Assembly (NCBI RefSeq): GCF_001949125.1
Contig: NZ_MSTI01000107.1
Location: 1-64,000, forward strand
DNA from: Deinococcus marmoris
Lineage (GTDB): Bacteria; Deinococcota; Deinococci; Deinococcales; Deinococcaceae
DNA length: 64,000 nt
Direction: 5' to 3'
How positions within the stretch are numbered: position 1 is the first letter of the stretch; each line of letters opens with the position of its first letter. Under the pieces are notes generated by a model that saw only the letters and a program-made list of their open reading frames with translations, was not told the DNA's origin and did not search any database. This document shows, in pieces, positions 32,828 to 43,217 of the stretch. The position numbers and the translations under genes are program-made.

Positions 32828-33474
32828 AAATCCAGCGCCTCCAAATCAGGGTATCGAGTCGTGCTCACGGGAGGGAGGACGGCCAGACCAGTCAAAGGCC
32901 ACACTGACGGGTTCACGGTCTGGCTATAAAGACCCTAGTCTTCAGGGACACTCGGCAAGTTGTGGGAAGCGGTGGAGCAACACTCCAGAAAACCCTTCGA
33001 GCGGCGTTGCAAGACTGCTCCGTCTCCAGCAGCCTACTCCCCTCAGAGCGTTGCGGCGCGCACAGCGAAGCCACCAGACAGGCTGGTCTTCATCTCACCT
33101 CAAACCAGCCGGAACAAGCCGCAGGGCCTGAAATCTTTAAAGGCTCCCTTACCCGCTTAACACCTTTAGAAGCGCAACCTGTGAAGGGGGAAACCATCTT
33201 CGCCCACCCACGCGTGAGCAGCGAGCTGGGCCACCATCGCAGAGCAGACGGCTAGATGACGGTCTGCTCATCGGGTGGACCCGACAGGGTCAACGTCGAT
33301 AAGGGCAGCTTCAACTCCCGACATCCTGGCAAGCGCCAGTGCGGCGATTCTCCCCCATACTTCCGATGTTGCTGTTAGAGGCAATAGGGGACAACTCGAA
33401 TGGACGGGCGGACGCCCTACGGGCGCGCCACCGCACCACGGACCATGCCGCATCTTCAGCAGGAGGTCATCAAC
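32828..33474. other. Intergenic region
   Basis: About 650 bp with no supported gene. Only short stem-loops are visible, for example GACGCCC-TAC-GGGCGCG near 33409. The final bases contain the AGGAGGTC site for the gene at 33475. Confidence 0.35.
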
Positions 33475-33744
33475 ATGACCAGTCTCCGTCCCGACAAAGA
33501 ACGTCTGGAACAGCAGCGCGGCGAGATAGATCTCAACCAGACGGACCGCAGCCACCACGACGCCTCAGAAAGTGATTTCACCTCGCCCGATCCCACTGTC
33601 GAGCATTCCGACGAATTGCTGGAACTCGGTCCCGAGACGGCCAGTATGGGCAGGGAGGACCAACGAGACAGGTTCTTCCGGCACAAGATCATGCTTGAGG
33701 AGGCTAAGCGCGCCAGCGAGTTATCTGATCCACTGGACATGTAA
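33475..33744 (+). CDS. Small acidic hypothetical protein
   Basis: 89 residues with AGGAGGTC before the ATG. Highly charged, no hydrophobic core of note (MTSLRPDKERLEQQRGEIDL..., ending EEAKRASELSDPLDM); probably partly disordered. The TAA stop is at the very edge of the MITE-like repeat that follows. A near-copy of its last 18 bases (GATCCACTAGACCTGTAA) occurs at 38579-38596 beside an IS630 end. Unknown function. Confidence 0.5.
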   Translation: MTSLRPDKERLEQQRGEIDLNQTDRSHHDASESDFTSPDPTVEHSDELLELGPETASMGREDQRDRFFRHKIMLEEAKRASELSDPLDM

Positions 33745-33877
33745 TACGGATTCCGTTTGTTTCGTGTAGGAATCGGGACTGCGCCGATTCCTACACTCCA
33801 CGCCCGGCACCCGTTTTTCTCCTTTTCGCTCCGCTCGGATTGCGGGTTTTTCAACACCCTCTAATCGGAGTCCGTAT
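33744..33877 (+). repeat. MITE-like 134-bp repeat, copy B
   Basis: Terminal inverted repeats ATACGGATTCCG and CGGAGTCCGTAT, exactly 134 bp, homologous in inverted orientation to 8038-8171. TA-rich bases flank both ends, as expected for IS630/Tc1-type insertion at TA. It touches the stop codon of the preceding gene and may act as its terminator. Confidence 0.7.
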
Positions 33878-33996
33878 AAAAGCCTGTCCAGCAGGCGTGT
33901 CCCCTGGGATGGCCCGCCAGTGGACAGCATCAAGGCCACGACACCATGATGCAGGCCGTTTACTGGCGAGCCCCAAGTAAACCCTGGAGGCACCCC

Positions 33997-34290
33997 GTGA
34001 ACCGATCAGATCCCCTCAAGCACAACATGCCCGTGCAAGCCGGAGACGCCCAAGCCGCCCAAAGTTCTGGGCGAGCCGCAGGGCTGAAAAAACCTTTCCT
34101 CAGGTTGCGCCGCCACAATGCCCTGCACAGTGGCGGCTGGCGTCAACCCTCTGGATCACCCGCACTGGTGATCCCGCCCCTCATCATTGCTCTGGAGCGC
34201 TGGGTGGACGAGGGCGGCTCTGGAGACGACCCGGACGATGACGCGTGGCTCAACCTGGCGCGAACGCCGCCACACCGGCCGAATCAATGA
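33997..34290 (+). CDS. Small hypothetical protein
   Basis: 97 residues from a GTG at 33997 preceded by GGAGG; the ATG 17 codons upstream lacks a site. Basic first half (LKKPFLRLRRHNALHSGGW), then a hydrophobic stretch (ALVIPPLIIALERWV) and an acidic tail (GGSGDDPDDD). Too short for a confident family. It overlaps the upstream part of the next frame but not its chosen start. Confidence 0.4.
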   Translation: MNRSDPLKHNMPVQAGDAQAAQSSGRAAGLKKPFLRLRRHNALHSGGWRQPSGSPALVIPPLIIALERWVDEGGSGDDPDDDAWLNLARTPPHRPNQ

Positions 34291-34358
34291 TACCGGTGCC
34301 AGACGTTCTGCTGCCTGTTCGTTCGCGCGACGGGCCGAGACGGAAACGGGAAAAGCTC

Positions 34359-35795
34359 ATGCAGCGATTCGCCTCACGCCTGCTCATCGGCTCCTTTCTC
34401 CTGGTTGCCAGAGCGGCGGACGCTCAAGTCACCCCCCAGTCTCCCCTTGCTTCTCTGCAAATCCAAACCAACGCCCCGACTCATTTCCTGAACCTCTCGG
34501 ATGGTACGACGGTTGTGAGGCAACAGGGTGCTCTCACCTTACAACTGAAGTTGAACGGAAAAGTTCACCTGTCTTCAAAGGCTCAAGCCTGCACCAACCA
34601 CCCCGCACTGAGGGTCAGCGCTCTGGACCCTCAAGCCCATTTTACCCTGACGGCACGGAGCTTTACAGCCAGCCACGCTGCAGTGTGGGTCAGTTCCACC
34701 GGCAACTGTAAAGATGCAGCCAGTGTGCTGGGAAAACGTACTCTGCATGCGGAAGGCTCCGTTAAGTGGACGATGACCACTGGCAATCGTGTGGACTCCT
34801 CGCCCGTCATTGGTCAGGACGGCACAGTTTATATAGGTTCAGGAGATACCAACGTCTACGCCCTCAATCCCGCGACAGGCCAGATGAAATGGAAGTTCAA
34901 AACGGGTGGTTACGTCCTCGCTTCGCCTGCCCTGAGTCCAGAGGGGGTGATCTATGTGGGTTCGACTGACACCAACCTTTATGCCCTTAAGCCTGACGGC
35001 ACAGTCAAGTGGAAGTTCAAGACGGGTGGTTATGTCATTTCCTCAGTGGGTCTGGGGGTGGACGGTATGGTGTATGTCGGCTCCGATGACCACAACGTCT
35101 ACGCCCTCAACCCCACAACGGGGAGACCCCGGTGGGCGTTCGCTACTGGCGGAATGGTTGAGTCTTCACCTGCCGTGGGCGCGGATGGCACGGTGTACGT
35201 TGGCTCAGCAGACACCAACGTTTACGCGCTCCGTCCTGGGACGGGCCGGCCCAGATGGAAGTTCGGCACAGGCGGCTACGTCCTCTTTTCACCCGCTCTG
35301 GGTCAAGACGGCACGGTGTATGTCGGTTCCAATGATGGCAACGTCTACGCCCTGGATGCCACCACGGGTCAGTCCAGATGGAAATTCGGGACAGGCAGTC
35401 TGGTGACCTCGTCCCCTGCGGTGGGTGGAGACGGCACAATCTATGTCGGGTCCAATGACGGCAACGTGTATGCCCTCAACCCTACGACGGGACATGCCAG
35501 GTGGAAGTACAACACAGGCAGTTACGTCGCCTCGTCGCCTGCCATTGGTGCCGATGGTGCAGTGTACGTTGGTTCTCACAACAATTACGTCTATGCCCTT
35601 GACCCGATGACTGGTCAGCCCCGCTGGAAGTACAACACGGGCAATCTGGTCATTTCCTCGCCCGCTCTTGGCATGGATGGTACGGTTTATATAGGTTCAG
35701 GCCACAAGGTCTATGCCCTGTACTCGCTTTCACGTGGACTGGCGACCAGCAGTTGGCCCAAGTTCCGTCGGGACAACAACAATACTGGACGCTGA
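34359..35795 (+). CDS. Secreted PQQ-type eight-repeat beta-propeller
   Basis: 478 residues. Signal peptide MQRFASRLLIGSFLLVARAADA before Q. A 145-residue N-terminal part is followed by eight repeats of about 40 residues with consensus W-K-F-x-TGG-x-V-x-SSPA-x-G-x-DGTVYVGS-x-D-x-NVYAL-x-P-x-TG. This is the PQQ-like/BamB-like blade pattern; eight copies make one closed propeller. Repeats are also similar in DNA sequence. No dehydrogenase active-site residues or Cys pair, so binding or scaffolding in the envelope is more likely than catalysis. Located just before the IS-rich zone. Confidence 0.88.
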   Translation: MQRFASRLLIGSFLLVARAADAQVTPQSPLASLQIQTNAPTHFLNLSDGTTVVRQQGALTLQLKLNGKVHLSSKAQACTNHPALRVSALDPQAHFTLTARSFTASHAAVWVSSTGNCKDAASVLGKRTLHAEGSVKWTMTTGNRVDSSPVIGQDGTVYIGSGDTNVYALNPATGQMKWKFKTGGYVLASPALSPEGVIYVGSTDTNLYALKPDGTVKWKFKTGGYVISSVGLGVDGMVYVGSDDHNVYALNPTTGRPRWAFATGGMVESSPAVGADGTVYVGSADTNVYALRPGTGRPRWKFGTGGYVLFSPALGQDGTVYVGSNDGNVYALDATTGQSRWKFGTGSLVTSSPAVGGDGTIYVGSNDGNVYALNPTTGHARWKYNTGSYVASSPAIGADGAVYVGSHNNYVYALDPMTGQPRWKYNTGNLVISSPALGMDGTVYIGSGHKVYALYSLSRGLATSSWPKFRRDNNNTGR

Positions 35796-35970
35796 TAAAG
35801 GAAGGTTGGTCTCCAGACTGCCTGTCGCAGCAGTCGGTTGAGATGCAGATGGGGCACAACCGTGACCAGCGCCAGGAACGCACATTCCTCCAGGGTCAGC
35901 CCCTCCTCCAACGTCCAAGTCAGGGAAGCTGGGCCAGCCATTCTGTGTGAAGGGTGGTCCCGCCTATCCT
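35796..35970 (-). pseudogene. Transposase C-terminal fragment
   Basis: The minus strand encodes LTWTLEEGLTLEECAFLALVTVV, matching [27 protein letters not shown] in the fragment at 42863-43190. Both are ends of the same IS4-like transposase family. No start, no catalytic residues. The following 280 bp to 36250 hold no supported gene. Confidence 0.55.
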
Positions 35971-36119
35971 CTTGTGGCAGGCTGGTTGGCGACAAGACGG
36001 GTGGCGGTGCCGGAACGGGCAAGAGATCAACTGGCGCGGTTGGCAGATTCATCGTTTCCGTAATCGACATCGCTGTAGGCACGGTCACCTGCCCTTCTGG
36101 GGTAAGTGCAGGCAGGCGC

Positions 36120-36866
36120 TCATTGGAACTCAGCGCCAGCCGGGGCATGATCAAGATCAGCGGGATACCGGGCCGGGGATCGGTATAAGTGGTGAACAGT
36201 CGGGCCAGGATCAGGATGTTCCTTGAAATGGCACCCTCTCCTCAAAAGAGCCTGCGATTCGTATTCGTCGATTTTTTGTTGTCTGAAACGCTGAATCAGC
36301 GATGCGTCTTGAAGAACAACCCGATCTGCCGCCCGATATCCGCGTTCACGTACTGAGGGGTTCAGATGCGGCCCCATCACCCCGATCACTTTGGTTTTCG
36401 CGCCCACCCTGCGCGCCAGCGTCGCCAGTAGGAGGCCGTTCTTGACGCCGCTGACGGCCTGATCCTGTGAACTGCTCACCACCAGCAGCGGCGTTTTCGT
36501 TCCCACGAACCCGCTGAAATCATTCACGGGATCATGCCCCCGGGTGGACGCTCCAGCGAAAGCTGCCGCGACACTCCGGCCCCGGCTCTTGGACGTCCGC
36601 ACCGCGTTGTTCAGGTTGACGCGCCCCGCCACCAGGGCCACGGCATTGATGGGAAAGCCCAGCGTGCGCCGGTACGCCGTGAGCGTCGCGGGCAGGCCGC
36701 CCATCGAGATGCCCAGGGTGTAGACCCGTCCATCATGCCGGAAGTGGGGGAGGGCCGCGCGGTAGGCCCGCCGAAGGGTGTTGAGTGCCGTCGGACTGCC
36801 CCAGGTTTCACGCCCACCATCGCTGCTCAGCAGTAACACAGAGCCCTGAACGTCGATGGCGTCCAA
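36120..36866 (-). pseudogene. Alpha/beta hydrolase, 5'-truncated
   Basis: A hydrolase core is readable: VLLLSSDGGRETWGSPT, the nucleophile elbow YTLGISMGGLPA, PLLVVSSSQDQAVSG with a likely acid Asp and VIGVMGPHLNPSV with a likely His. The N-terminal 80-100 residues expected for the fold are missing: the gene runs into an ISKra4 transposase fragment on the opposite strand at about 36866. The last 40 codons also look foreign. No start codon in hydrolase sequence, so a dead remnant. Confidence 0.65.
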
Positions 36867-37379
36867 CACGTGCTGGACTGGTTTCACGTGACCATGCGCT
36901 TGACCGTACTCGGCCAGATGGCCAGGGGCCTCCCCAGAGATATTGAGGCATTGAACTACGTTCCTGAACGATTGGAGCGAGCTAAGTACCATCTCTGGCA
37001 CGGTCATGTGGGTCAGGGCTTCGAGGAACTCAGTGACCTGGAAATGGAGCTGTCCAGCGCGCTGGACAGCCCACAGGTGGATCCCGCCTGCCTTCGGAAG
37101 ATGAAAAAGTACGTGGTGGAGACGATGGGCTACATCGGTAACAACCATGCCTACATGGTGAACTATAGCGAGTGGTACCGGGCGGGCGAGCGTATTTCAA
37201 CAGGCTTTGTCGAATCGGCGGTCAATCAGGTCATCAGCAAGCGGTTCGTCAAGAAGCAGTCGATGGGTTGGACGCCGCGCGGTGCCCACCTGCTGCTTCA
37301 GATCAGGACCCAGGTCCTCAACAACGAACTCGAAGACCTGTTCCGCCAGTGGTATCCGGCCTTCAGGAAAGCAGCTTAG
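36867..37379 (+). pseudogene. ISKra4-family transposase, C-terminal fragment
   Basis: About 170 residues of an ISKra4-type transposase: LDWFHVTMRLTVLGQMARGL, then ERISTGFVESAVNQVISKRF and QSMGWTPRGAHLLLQIRTQVL. The full protein exceeds 400 residues; the N-terminal domain and first catalytic Asp are absent. It adjoins the truncated hydrolase on the left, showing that insertion or deletion removed both 5' ends. Confidence 0.85.
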
Positions 37380-37530
37380 CCCCTGGAATTTGGTGACCTC
37401 CTATTCGGGACGCTGGTATTACTTACCCACACACGGTTGCTGGGTGTTGTCCCCCGGCCCACCTGGGCAGTCTATGGGCCGCAACACTTCCTGAACACTT
37501 GGAGCCTATGCTCGCGGCCAGGAGGTCGAC

Positions 37531-37998
37531 ATGAACCGTATACGACTGATTCTCATACTGGTGGCCCTCTCTGGCAGTGCGTTCGCCCATCCGGCCAGCC
37601 AAGCCATCCGTGTTCCCGGAGGCTCCTACTCACAGGTGACGCCCCAGACACTCAACGCTCAGTTGAAAAGCAAGGACTTCCTCCTGATCAATGTCCATAT
37701 TCCCTACGAGGGGGAGCTTCAGAACACTGATCTCTTCTTGCCCTTCGATCAGATGAACGCCACCCCGGTCCTGCCACGCGCGAAGAACGCCGAAATCGTG
37801 GTGTACTGCCGCTCGGGCAGCATGAGTGCGCTGGCCGTGCGCGCCCTGGTCCGCCGGGGCTACACCAATGTTCGCGAGCTGCGCGGCGGCATGAATGCCT
37901 GGACAGCGGCGGGCTTTGAGCTGAAGTCCTTGCCGGAAGCGTCCTTCGTTCGGCCAGATGGCTTCCCGGCCATCAGCTTTTCTGGGAAAGGGCCGTGA
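37531..37998 (+). CDS. Secreted rhodanese-domain protein
   Basis: 155 residues with a short signal peptide (MNRIRLILILVALSGSAFA). A single rhodanese domain with the active-site loop VVYCRSGSMSALAV, Cys as sulfur carrier, ends in GGMNAWTAAGFEL. An AGGAGGT site precedes the ATG. Such extracytoplasmic rhodaneses transfer sulfane sulfur or hold a regulatory role. The stop overlaps a truncated membrane gene (GTGA). Confidence 0.9.
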   Translation: MNRIRLILILVALSGSAFAHPASQAIRVPGGSYSQVTPQTLNAQLKSKDFLLINVHIPYEGELQNTDLFLPFDQMNATPVLPRAKNAEIVVYCRSGSMSALAVRALVRRGYTNVRELRGGMNAWTAAGFELKSLPEASFVRPDGFPAISFSGKGP

Positions 37999-38117
37999 CG
38001 GGCGCGGTAAATATTGACCTGATCCTGGCCGTCTGGTTCGGCCTGACCGCACTGGCCGTCGCCTACGTCGCCATGCCCATCATTAAGCGGGTGTGGTCAC
38101 CACAGGGCCAACGCTAG
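37995..38117 (+). pseudogene. DUF4396-like membrane protein, truncated by an IS
   Basis: 40 codons: GTG start in the rhodanese stop, then IDLILAVWFGLTALAVAYVAMPIIKRVW, one membrane helix. The W-F-x-LTAL-x-x-AYVA pattern recalls the start of DUF4396 proteins, which often sit beside rhodanese genes. Immediately after KRVW the sequence changes to the IS630 fragment and ends in TAG, so the remaining helices are lost. Confidence 0.55.
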
Positions 38118-38571
38118 GTGGCACGGGTCAACCATCGGTTCGACTGGTTGTATGTCTACGGCTTTGTCCATCCCCACAGCGGAAAAACCATGTGGTACCT
38201 GCTTCCTGCGGTGAACACACCCGCGATGCAGACGGTGCTGGACAGCTTTGCAGTGGCAACTGGGGCAGAACCGGACAAGCATGTGGTGCTTGTCCTGGAC
38301 AACGCGGGCTGGCATACCAGCCGTGAGTTGGTAGTGCCCGATGGCATCACCCTGCTGTTTCTGCCTCCCTATTCTCCAGAATTGCAGCCCGCAGAACGGT
38401 TGTGGGATGGGGTGGATGCCCCACTCTCCAACCGAACCTTTGGAGACCTGGACGAGCTTCAGGGCGTCGTGGACGCGCAGTGCGTTCGACTGATGGCCCA
38501 GGAAATGCGGATTCGTGGATTGACCCACTTCCACTGGTGACCCAATTGTTAGTTATTTTTTCGCAATCCGT
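38118..38571 (+). mobile_element. IS630-family copy, 5'-truncated
   Basis: The frame 38118-38540 encodes the C-terminal 140 residues of an IS630 (DDE_3) transposase: FDWLYVYGFVHPHSGKTMWY, VVLVLDNAGWHTSREL with the second Asp, and LPPYSPELQPAERLW with the last acidic residue. The N-terminal HTH and first Asp are missing. The right end GCAATCCGTAT (38561-38571) is close to the ends of the two 134-bp repeats. Confidence 0.82.
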
Positions 38572-38578
38572 ATTACCC

Positions 38579-38596
38579 GATCCACTAGACCTGTAA
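38579..38596 (+). repeat. Duplicated 3' end of the gene at 33475
   Basis: GATCCACTAGACCTGTAA, two mismatches from GATCCACTGGACATGTAA at 33727-33744. It lies directly outside the IS630 end, as if that copy had inserted into a second copy of the small acidic gene. Confidence 0.5.
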
Positions 38597-38684
38597 TGGA
38601 CAGTCTAGAACGCGTGACCCAGTTGCTGGGCTGGCACGCTGGTTAAGTTCCCGGTAGCCCACAGAGCATACGAGACGACTGGGT

Positions 38685-38975
38685 CTAGCCGACGCCCAGA
38701 TCGGCGACGGCCCGCGCGATCAGGAAAGCAGCCCCAGCCGCCAGGCCACCTACCAGCGTCGTCTGCAGGGCGCTCCCCATCACGTTGACCCCCGTGAAGC
38801 GGGCTTTGACCGCGCCGAACACGGCCAGTGCCAGCAGGGTGACGATCACCGAGATCCTTAACGCCTCACCGATAGGCAGTCCGAAAGCGTAAGGGATCAA
38901 CGGAATTAACCCTCCCACCACGTACGAGCCGCCGATGGTCAGGGCACTTTTTGGGGCGCGTGAGGGATCAGGCCT
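38685..38975 (-). pseudogene. VIT/CCC1-type metal transporter, C-terminal fragment
   Basis: About 95 residues of the family end: [21 protein letters not shown], then helices ISVIVTLLALAVFGAVKARF and TLVGGLAAGAAFLIARAVA. Full VIT1/CCC1 iron-manganese transporters have about 230 residues and five helices; here the first helices and metal-binding region are lost where the IS4-type element begins (about 38975). Confidence 0.75.
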
Positions 38976-39030
38976 GACGGCCTGACACAAAGTATGAGAA
39001 AGCGTCCCTGGTAGGGGACACTTTCCGTCT

Positions 39031-40245
<1,215 letters not shown>

Positions 40246-40358
40246 GAGACGTGTCAGGCGGCGTAGCAGAGTGCGTCTGCAAGGCGCTCAATAAATTCCA
40301 GTGGGACTTTAATCATTTCGCGTCCTGGCGCAGACATGCGAAAAGTCGGCACCTTCCA

Positions 40359-41608
40359 TCATGCTCGCCGAACCTCGGCGAACGCATCGACAAAGGTCGG
40401 CAAGGTCTTGTCATACCAGGCGGCACGACGAACCCAAACATCATGGCCATGCCAGCGCTCGTGAGCCATGAGAGTCACAAGCGAGAACAGCCCCAGCAAC
40501 GCTGGGGTTGTTCTCGCAATGGCTAGGTCGGTCCACTGCCGTTGTGTTTCCACACCCAGGTGAGCTCGAACTTCTTCAAAGGTGACTTCGAGTTGCCAGC
40601 GCTGTACGAAGGACTCCAAGATCTGAACTGGACTCAGCAGAAGGTCTGTACAGAGCAGTGCCTGAGTGGAGAACTGGCCCTGTGGGTCGCGGATCAAGAC
40701 CCACCGGAGTGGAAGAGGCGGTTTGCCAGGGTGATACCAGATTGCCGTCTGAGAAACGAGGTCCACCTCCCGCAGGGTTTCACCGTACCAACGGGTCAAC
40801 CGGACACGCTGCCAGCACGTGTCTGCAGCGTTCGCGACAGCGGCCAGCGCCGGGAGGCGCTGGCCCTTCATTTTGGGCCGCCCCTTCTGGCCGGCCTGTC
40901 GTTCAGGGGCCGGCTCGTACAGAGCGGCATCCAGGCGGAGTCTGGTGATGACGGTGATCGGACGGCCCTGCTGGAGGTCGGCGAGCCACCTGATGACCGC
41001 GTATGCGCTGTCCGCTACCACGATCAACTGCCGTCCAGGACACCAACGCTGCACCACACGCAGCATCTGCCGGGCCCAGTCGGTCAGGGTCTTATGCCGG
41101 TGACCGCGCTCTTCGTGGTAGCGCTGTGACGGCACGAGTGCCGTCAGGAACGGCAGCGCCCAGATACGATTGGCCCAGGGAATGGGGGTCAGCAGCATCA
41201 AGCTCAGCCAGCGGAGACCGCCGGCTTTCACGAAGTGCCCCTGGCTGGACCGCACCGGGTCGCGGTAGATGCCTCGAGCGCTGATCTTTTTGCCGGTTCG
41301 TCGTTCGATAGTGTCGTCCAGGCCGAGGATCAGCGGCCCAGAGGGAACGAAAGCGGCCAGGAGCAGGCTGAGCAGCACCCGACTGGCCTGAAGACTGGAC
41401 CAGCGCGCCCGACTCAACAGGCGGTGAAACGTACCGAACCTGGGATCGTCTGCCAATCCGAGGACCCGGAGAGCGGCGGTCACCGTCCGCTTCCCAGGCG
41501 ACAAAATTGCCCCAATCACCAAGCGTTGAACCTGCGGCCAGACCGCGTGGAAAAGAGCGGGGCGAACTCGTCCAAGATCCGAGTGAACCACTTCGGAAGG
41601 AGTGCCAT
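40359..41608 (-). pseudogene. IS701-family transposase with a 1-nt frameshift near the start
   Basis: The main frame covers an IS701-type DDE transposase: ILGLDDTIERRTGKKISARG, LIVVADSAYAVIRWL, and WQLEVTFEEVRAHLG with the final Glu. The family start MALLPKWFTRILDEFAPLF is present from an ATG at 41606-41608 but in another frame: at about 41545 one base is missing between R and VWPQ. The long open frame reported from further upstream is therefore not the natural N-terminus. Confidence 0.75.
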
Positions 41609-41617
41609 GCTCAAGTC

Positions 41618-41649
41618 TGACAGGGGAGCAGCATGCTGCTCCCCTGTCA
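41618..41649. repeat. Perfect 32-bp palindrome
   Basis: The half-site TGACAGGGGAGCAGCA is followed at once by its exact reverse complement, with no spacer. It lies between the IS701-type copy and ATGGCCAAAGTCCAGCTCAG (41650-41669), which is the inverted, slightly changed copy of 40226-40245 from the end of the IS4-type pseudogene. It is probably a terminator hairpin or IS-end junction. Confidence 0.7.
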
Positions 41650-41665
41650 ATGGCCAAAGTCCAGC

Positions 41666-42766
41666 TCAGTAGCTGACAACTTCAGTTTGCGGCTGTCCCA
41701 GTACGGGAAAAGGGCGTATCAAGACGCGGAGAATCTCGCCGATTCTTTCGGGAACCCACCGCAGCACGTGGCGTAGTTCTTCCGAGCCGTAGCGCACGAG
41801 GCTCATGGCCTTCCGGCCATGGGCCAGCACCCGGATCGGTTTCGCCTCATGCCGCCAGACCCCCACCCGCAGGCAGGCCAACCAGGCCAGGGTCACCAAA
41901 CCGAACAGTCGCTCCAACCATGTGGGGTCCGTGACTCCGGTCCGCTCCAAATCGAAGCCCCGCGACTTTTGCAAGCCAAAAGTGGACTCGATGGTCCAGC
42001 GAAGCTTGTACAGTTGCCACGTTTCCCATACGTGAAAGTCCGTCGCGATGATCACCAGGTCACCCGTGGGTGACCTGGTGGCCACCACCCGCATGGGTTC
42101 CCCAAAGACCTCAGTCCGCTCCGCGATCATCCGGAACTGACCGGGTTGTAGATCCTGGAACCACTCGTCCGCTGATAATTCGTCCAGCACCGTGTCCTTC
42201 CGAATCCGAATGGCCCGGCGAATCCTTTTTCGGCGCAGGAAACGAAACCACTCAGCTCCGATGAACTCCCGGTCCGCCACCAGGCCCTTCCAGCGTCGCG
42301 CTGGAAGGGCCTCCAGCAGTCGTAAGACCAGCCACATGCGTGCCCGGGTGTCGCTGTTGCCTGTGTGATCCAGGGCCACCCACACGAGCGGAATGGTAAA
42401 GCCGTGGACCACCGCACCCAGAACCAACAGGTTGAGCGGCGAATCCCCGTGTTCCCAGGTCGTGCGGTCCACGCTCATCAGGATCTTACCCGGAGGAAGG
42501 TGGACCAAGAGCAGGGCCAGGAAGACCTGAGCCGTGAGCTGCTCATCGTGGACGGCGCGTTCCACGCGCCGCTTCTTGGCTTCAGGAGAACTGGTGCCGG
42601 GCAAATGAGGAGCCAGATCGAGGTGGTTGACGCTCTGGGCCATGATCATCGCCAAAACAACGTCAACGGCACGCTGATGCGTGTCGATGCGCAGCGAAGG
42701 GACGCAGGCTTTGAAATGGGCGGTGAGTTCAGTAGCCTGTGAGGCGGCGGGGTTTGGTGGCTTCAC
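41666..42766 (-). CDS. IS4-family transposase
   Basis: 366 residues, GTG start. DDE residues: Asp in [14 protein letters not shown], Asp in [14 protein letters not shown] and Glu in [17 protein letters not shown] (the YREK-type motif). The C-terminal residues EVVSY and the stop read just through the left end of the element. The frame is intact, unlike most neighbours, so it may still be active. Confidence 0.9.
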   Translation of the reverse strand: MKPPNPAASQATELTAHFKACVPSLRIDTHQRAVDVVLAMIMAQSVNHLDLAPHLPGTSSPEAKKRRVERAVHDEQLTAQVFLALLLVHLPPGKILMSVDRTTWEHGDSPLNLLVLGAVVHGFTIPLVWVALDHTGNSDTRARMWLVLRLLEALPARRWKGLVADREFIGAEWFRFLRRKRIRRAIRIRKDTVLDELSADEWFQDLQPGQFRMIAERTEVFGEPMRVVATRSPTGDLVIIATDFHVWETWQLYKLRWTIESTFGLQKSRGFDLERTGVTDPTWLERLFGLVTLAWLACLRVGVWRHEAKPIRVLAHGRKAMSLVRYGSEELRHVLRWVPERIGEILRVLIRPFPVLGQPQTEVVSY

Positions 42767-42862
42767 ACCTCAAAACACCGCCGTTTTCCGTTTCTGTCGA
42801 GGGACAGACCGGAAGGTGACCTTCCCGCCGTCTGGGACGACTAAAAAATGAAGTTGTCAGCT
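41671..42862 (-). mobile_element. IS4-family insertion sequence, apparently complete
   Basis: A 1.19-kb element with inverted ends AGCTGACAACTTCAGTTT (left) and, read inwards, AGCTGACAACTTCATTTT (right), followed on both sides by GTCCCAG at similar distance. One uninterrupted transposase gene. It inserted into older transposase debris, whose fragment continues at 42863. Confidence 0.75.
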
Positions 42863-43190
42863 GCCGAGGTTCACTCTCATAAAATCTGTCAGGCCGCCAG
42901 GGATCAGGCTCCTCGAGCCTCAACTCGTTGTGCATCATGAACTGCACCCAACTGTCTGGATTGGAGATGATGTAGGACGGCACCATGACCAGCGCCAGGA
43001 ATACGCACTCTTCCAGGGTCAGTCCATCATGTCGATGCAGGATCGCCAACGTCCAAGCCAGGAAGACCAACAGAATCCAGCGGTCCAACCCCACGGCAGT
43101 TCGCTTTGTGAACTGATGATTCCCCTCCTTGAAAAAAGATTTCTCGTTCCACCACACCTTGCCCTCAGCGATCACCTCGTCTCCTTATCC
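42863..43190 (-). pseudogene. IS4-like transposase C-terminal fragment
   Basis: Readable residues: [20 protein letters not shown], then [18 protein letters not shown] and [16 protein letters not shown]. The N-terminal two thirds with the catalytic Asp residues are absent, and the other end is cut by the IS4-family element. Related to the fragment at 35796-35970. Confidence 0.75.
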
Positions 43191-43217
43191 AGAAACGCCG
43201 GCGATTCAAAACTAGGC

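Noticed and set aside
36867..37148. N-terminal part of the 342-residue minus frame containing the hydrolase
   Set aside because: It is antisense to clear ISKra4 transposase sequence and has no hydrolase character.
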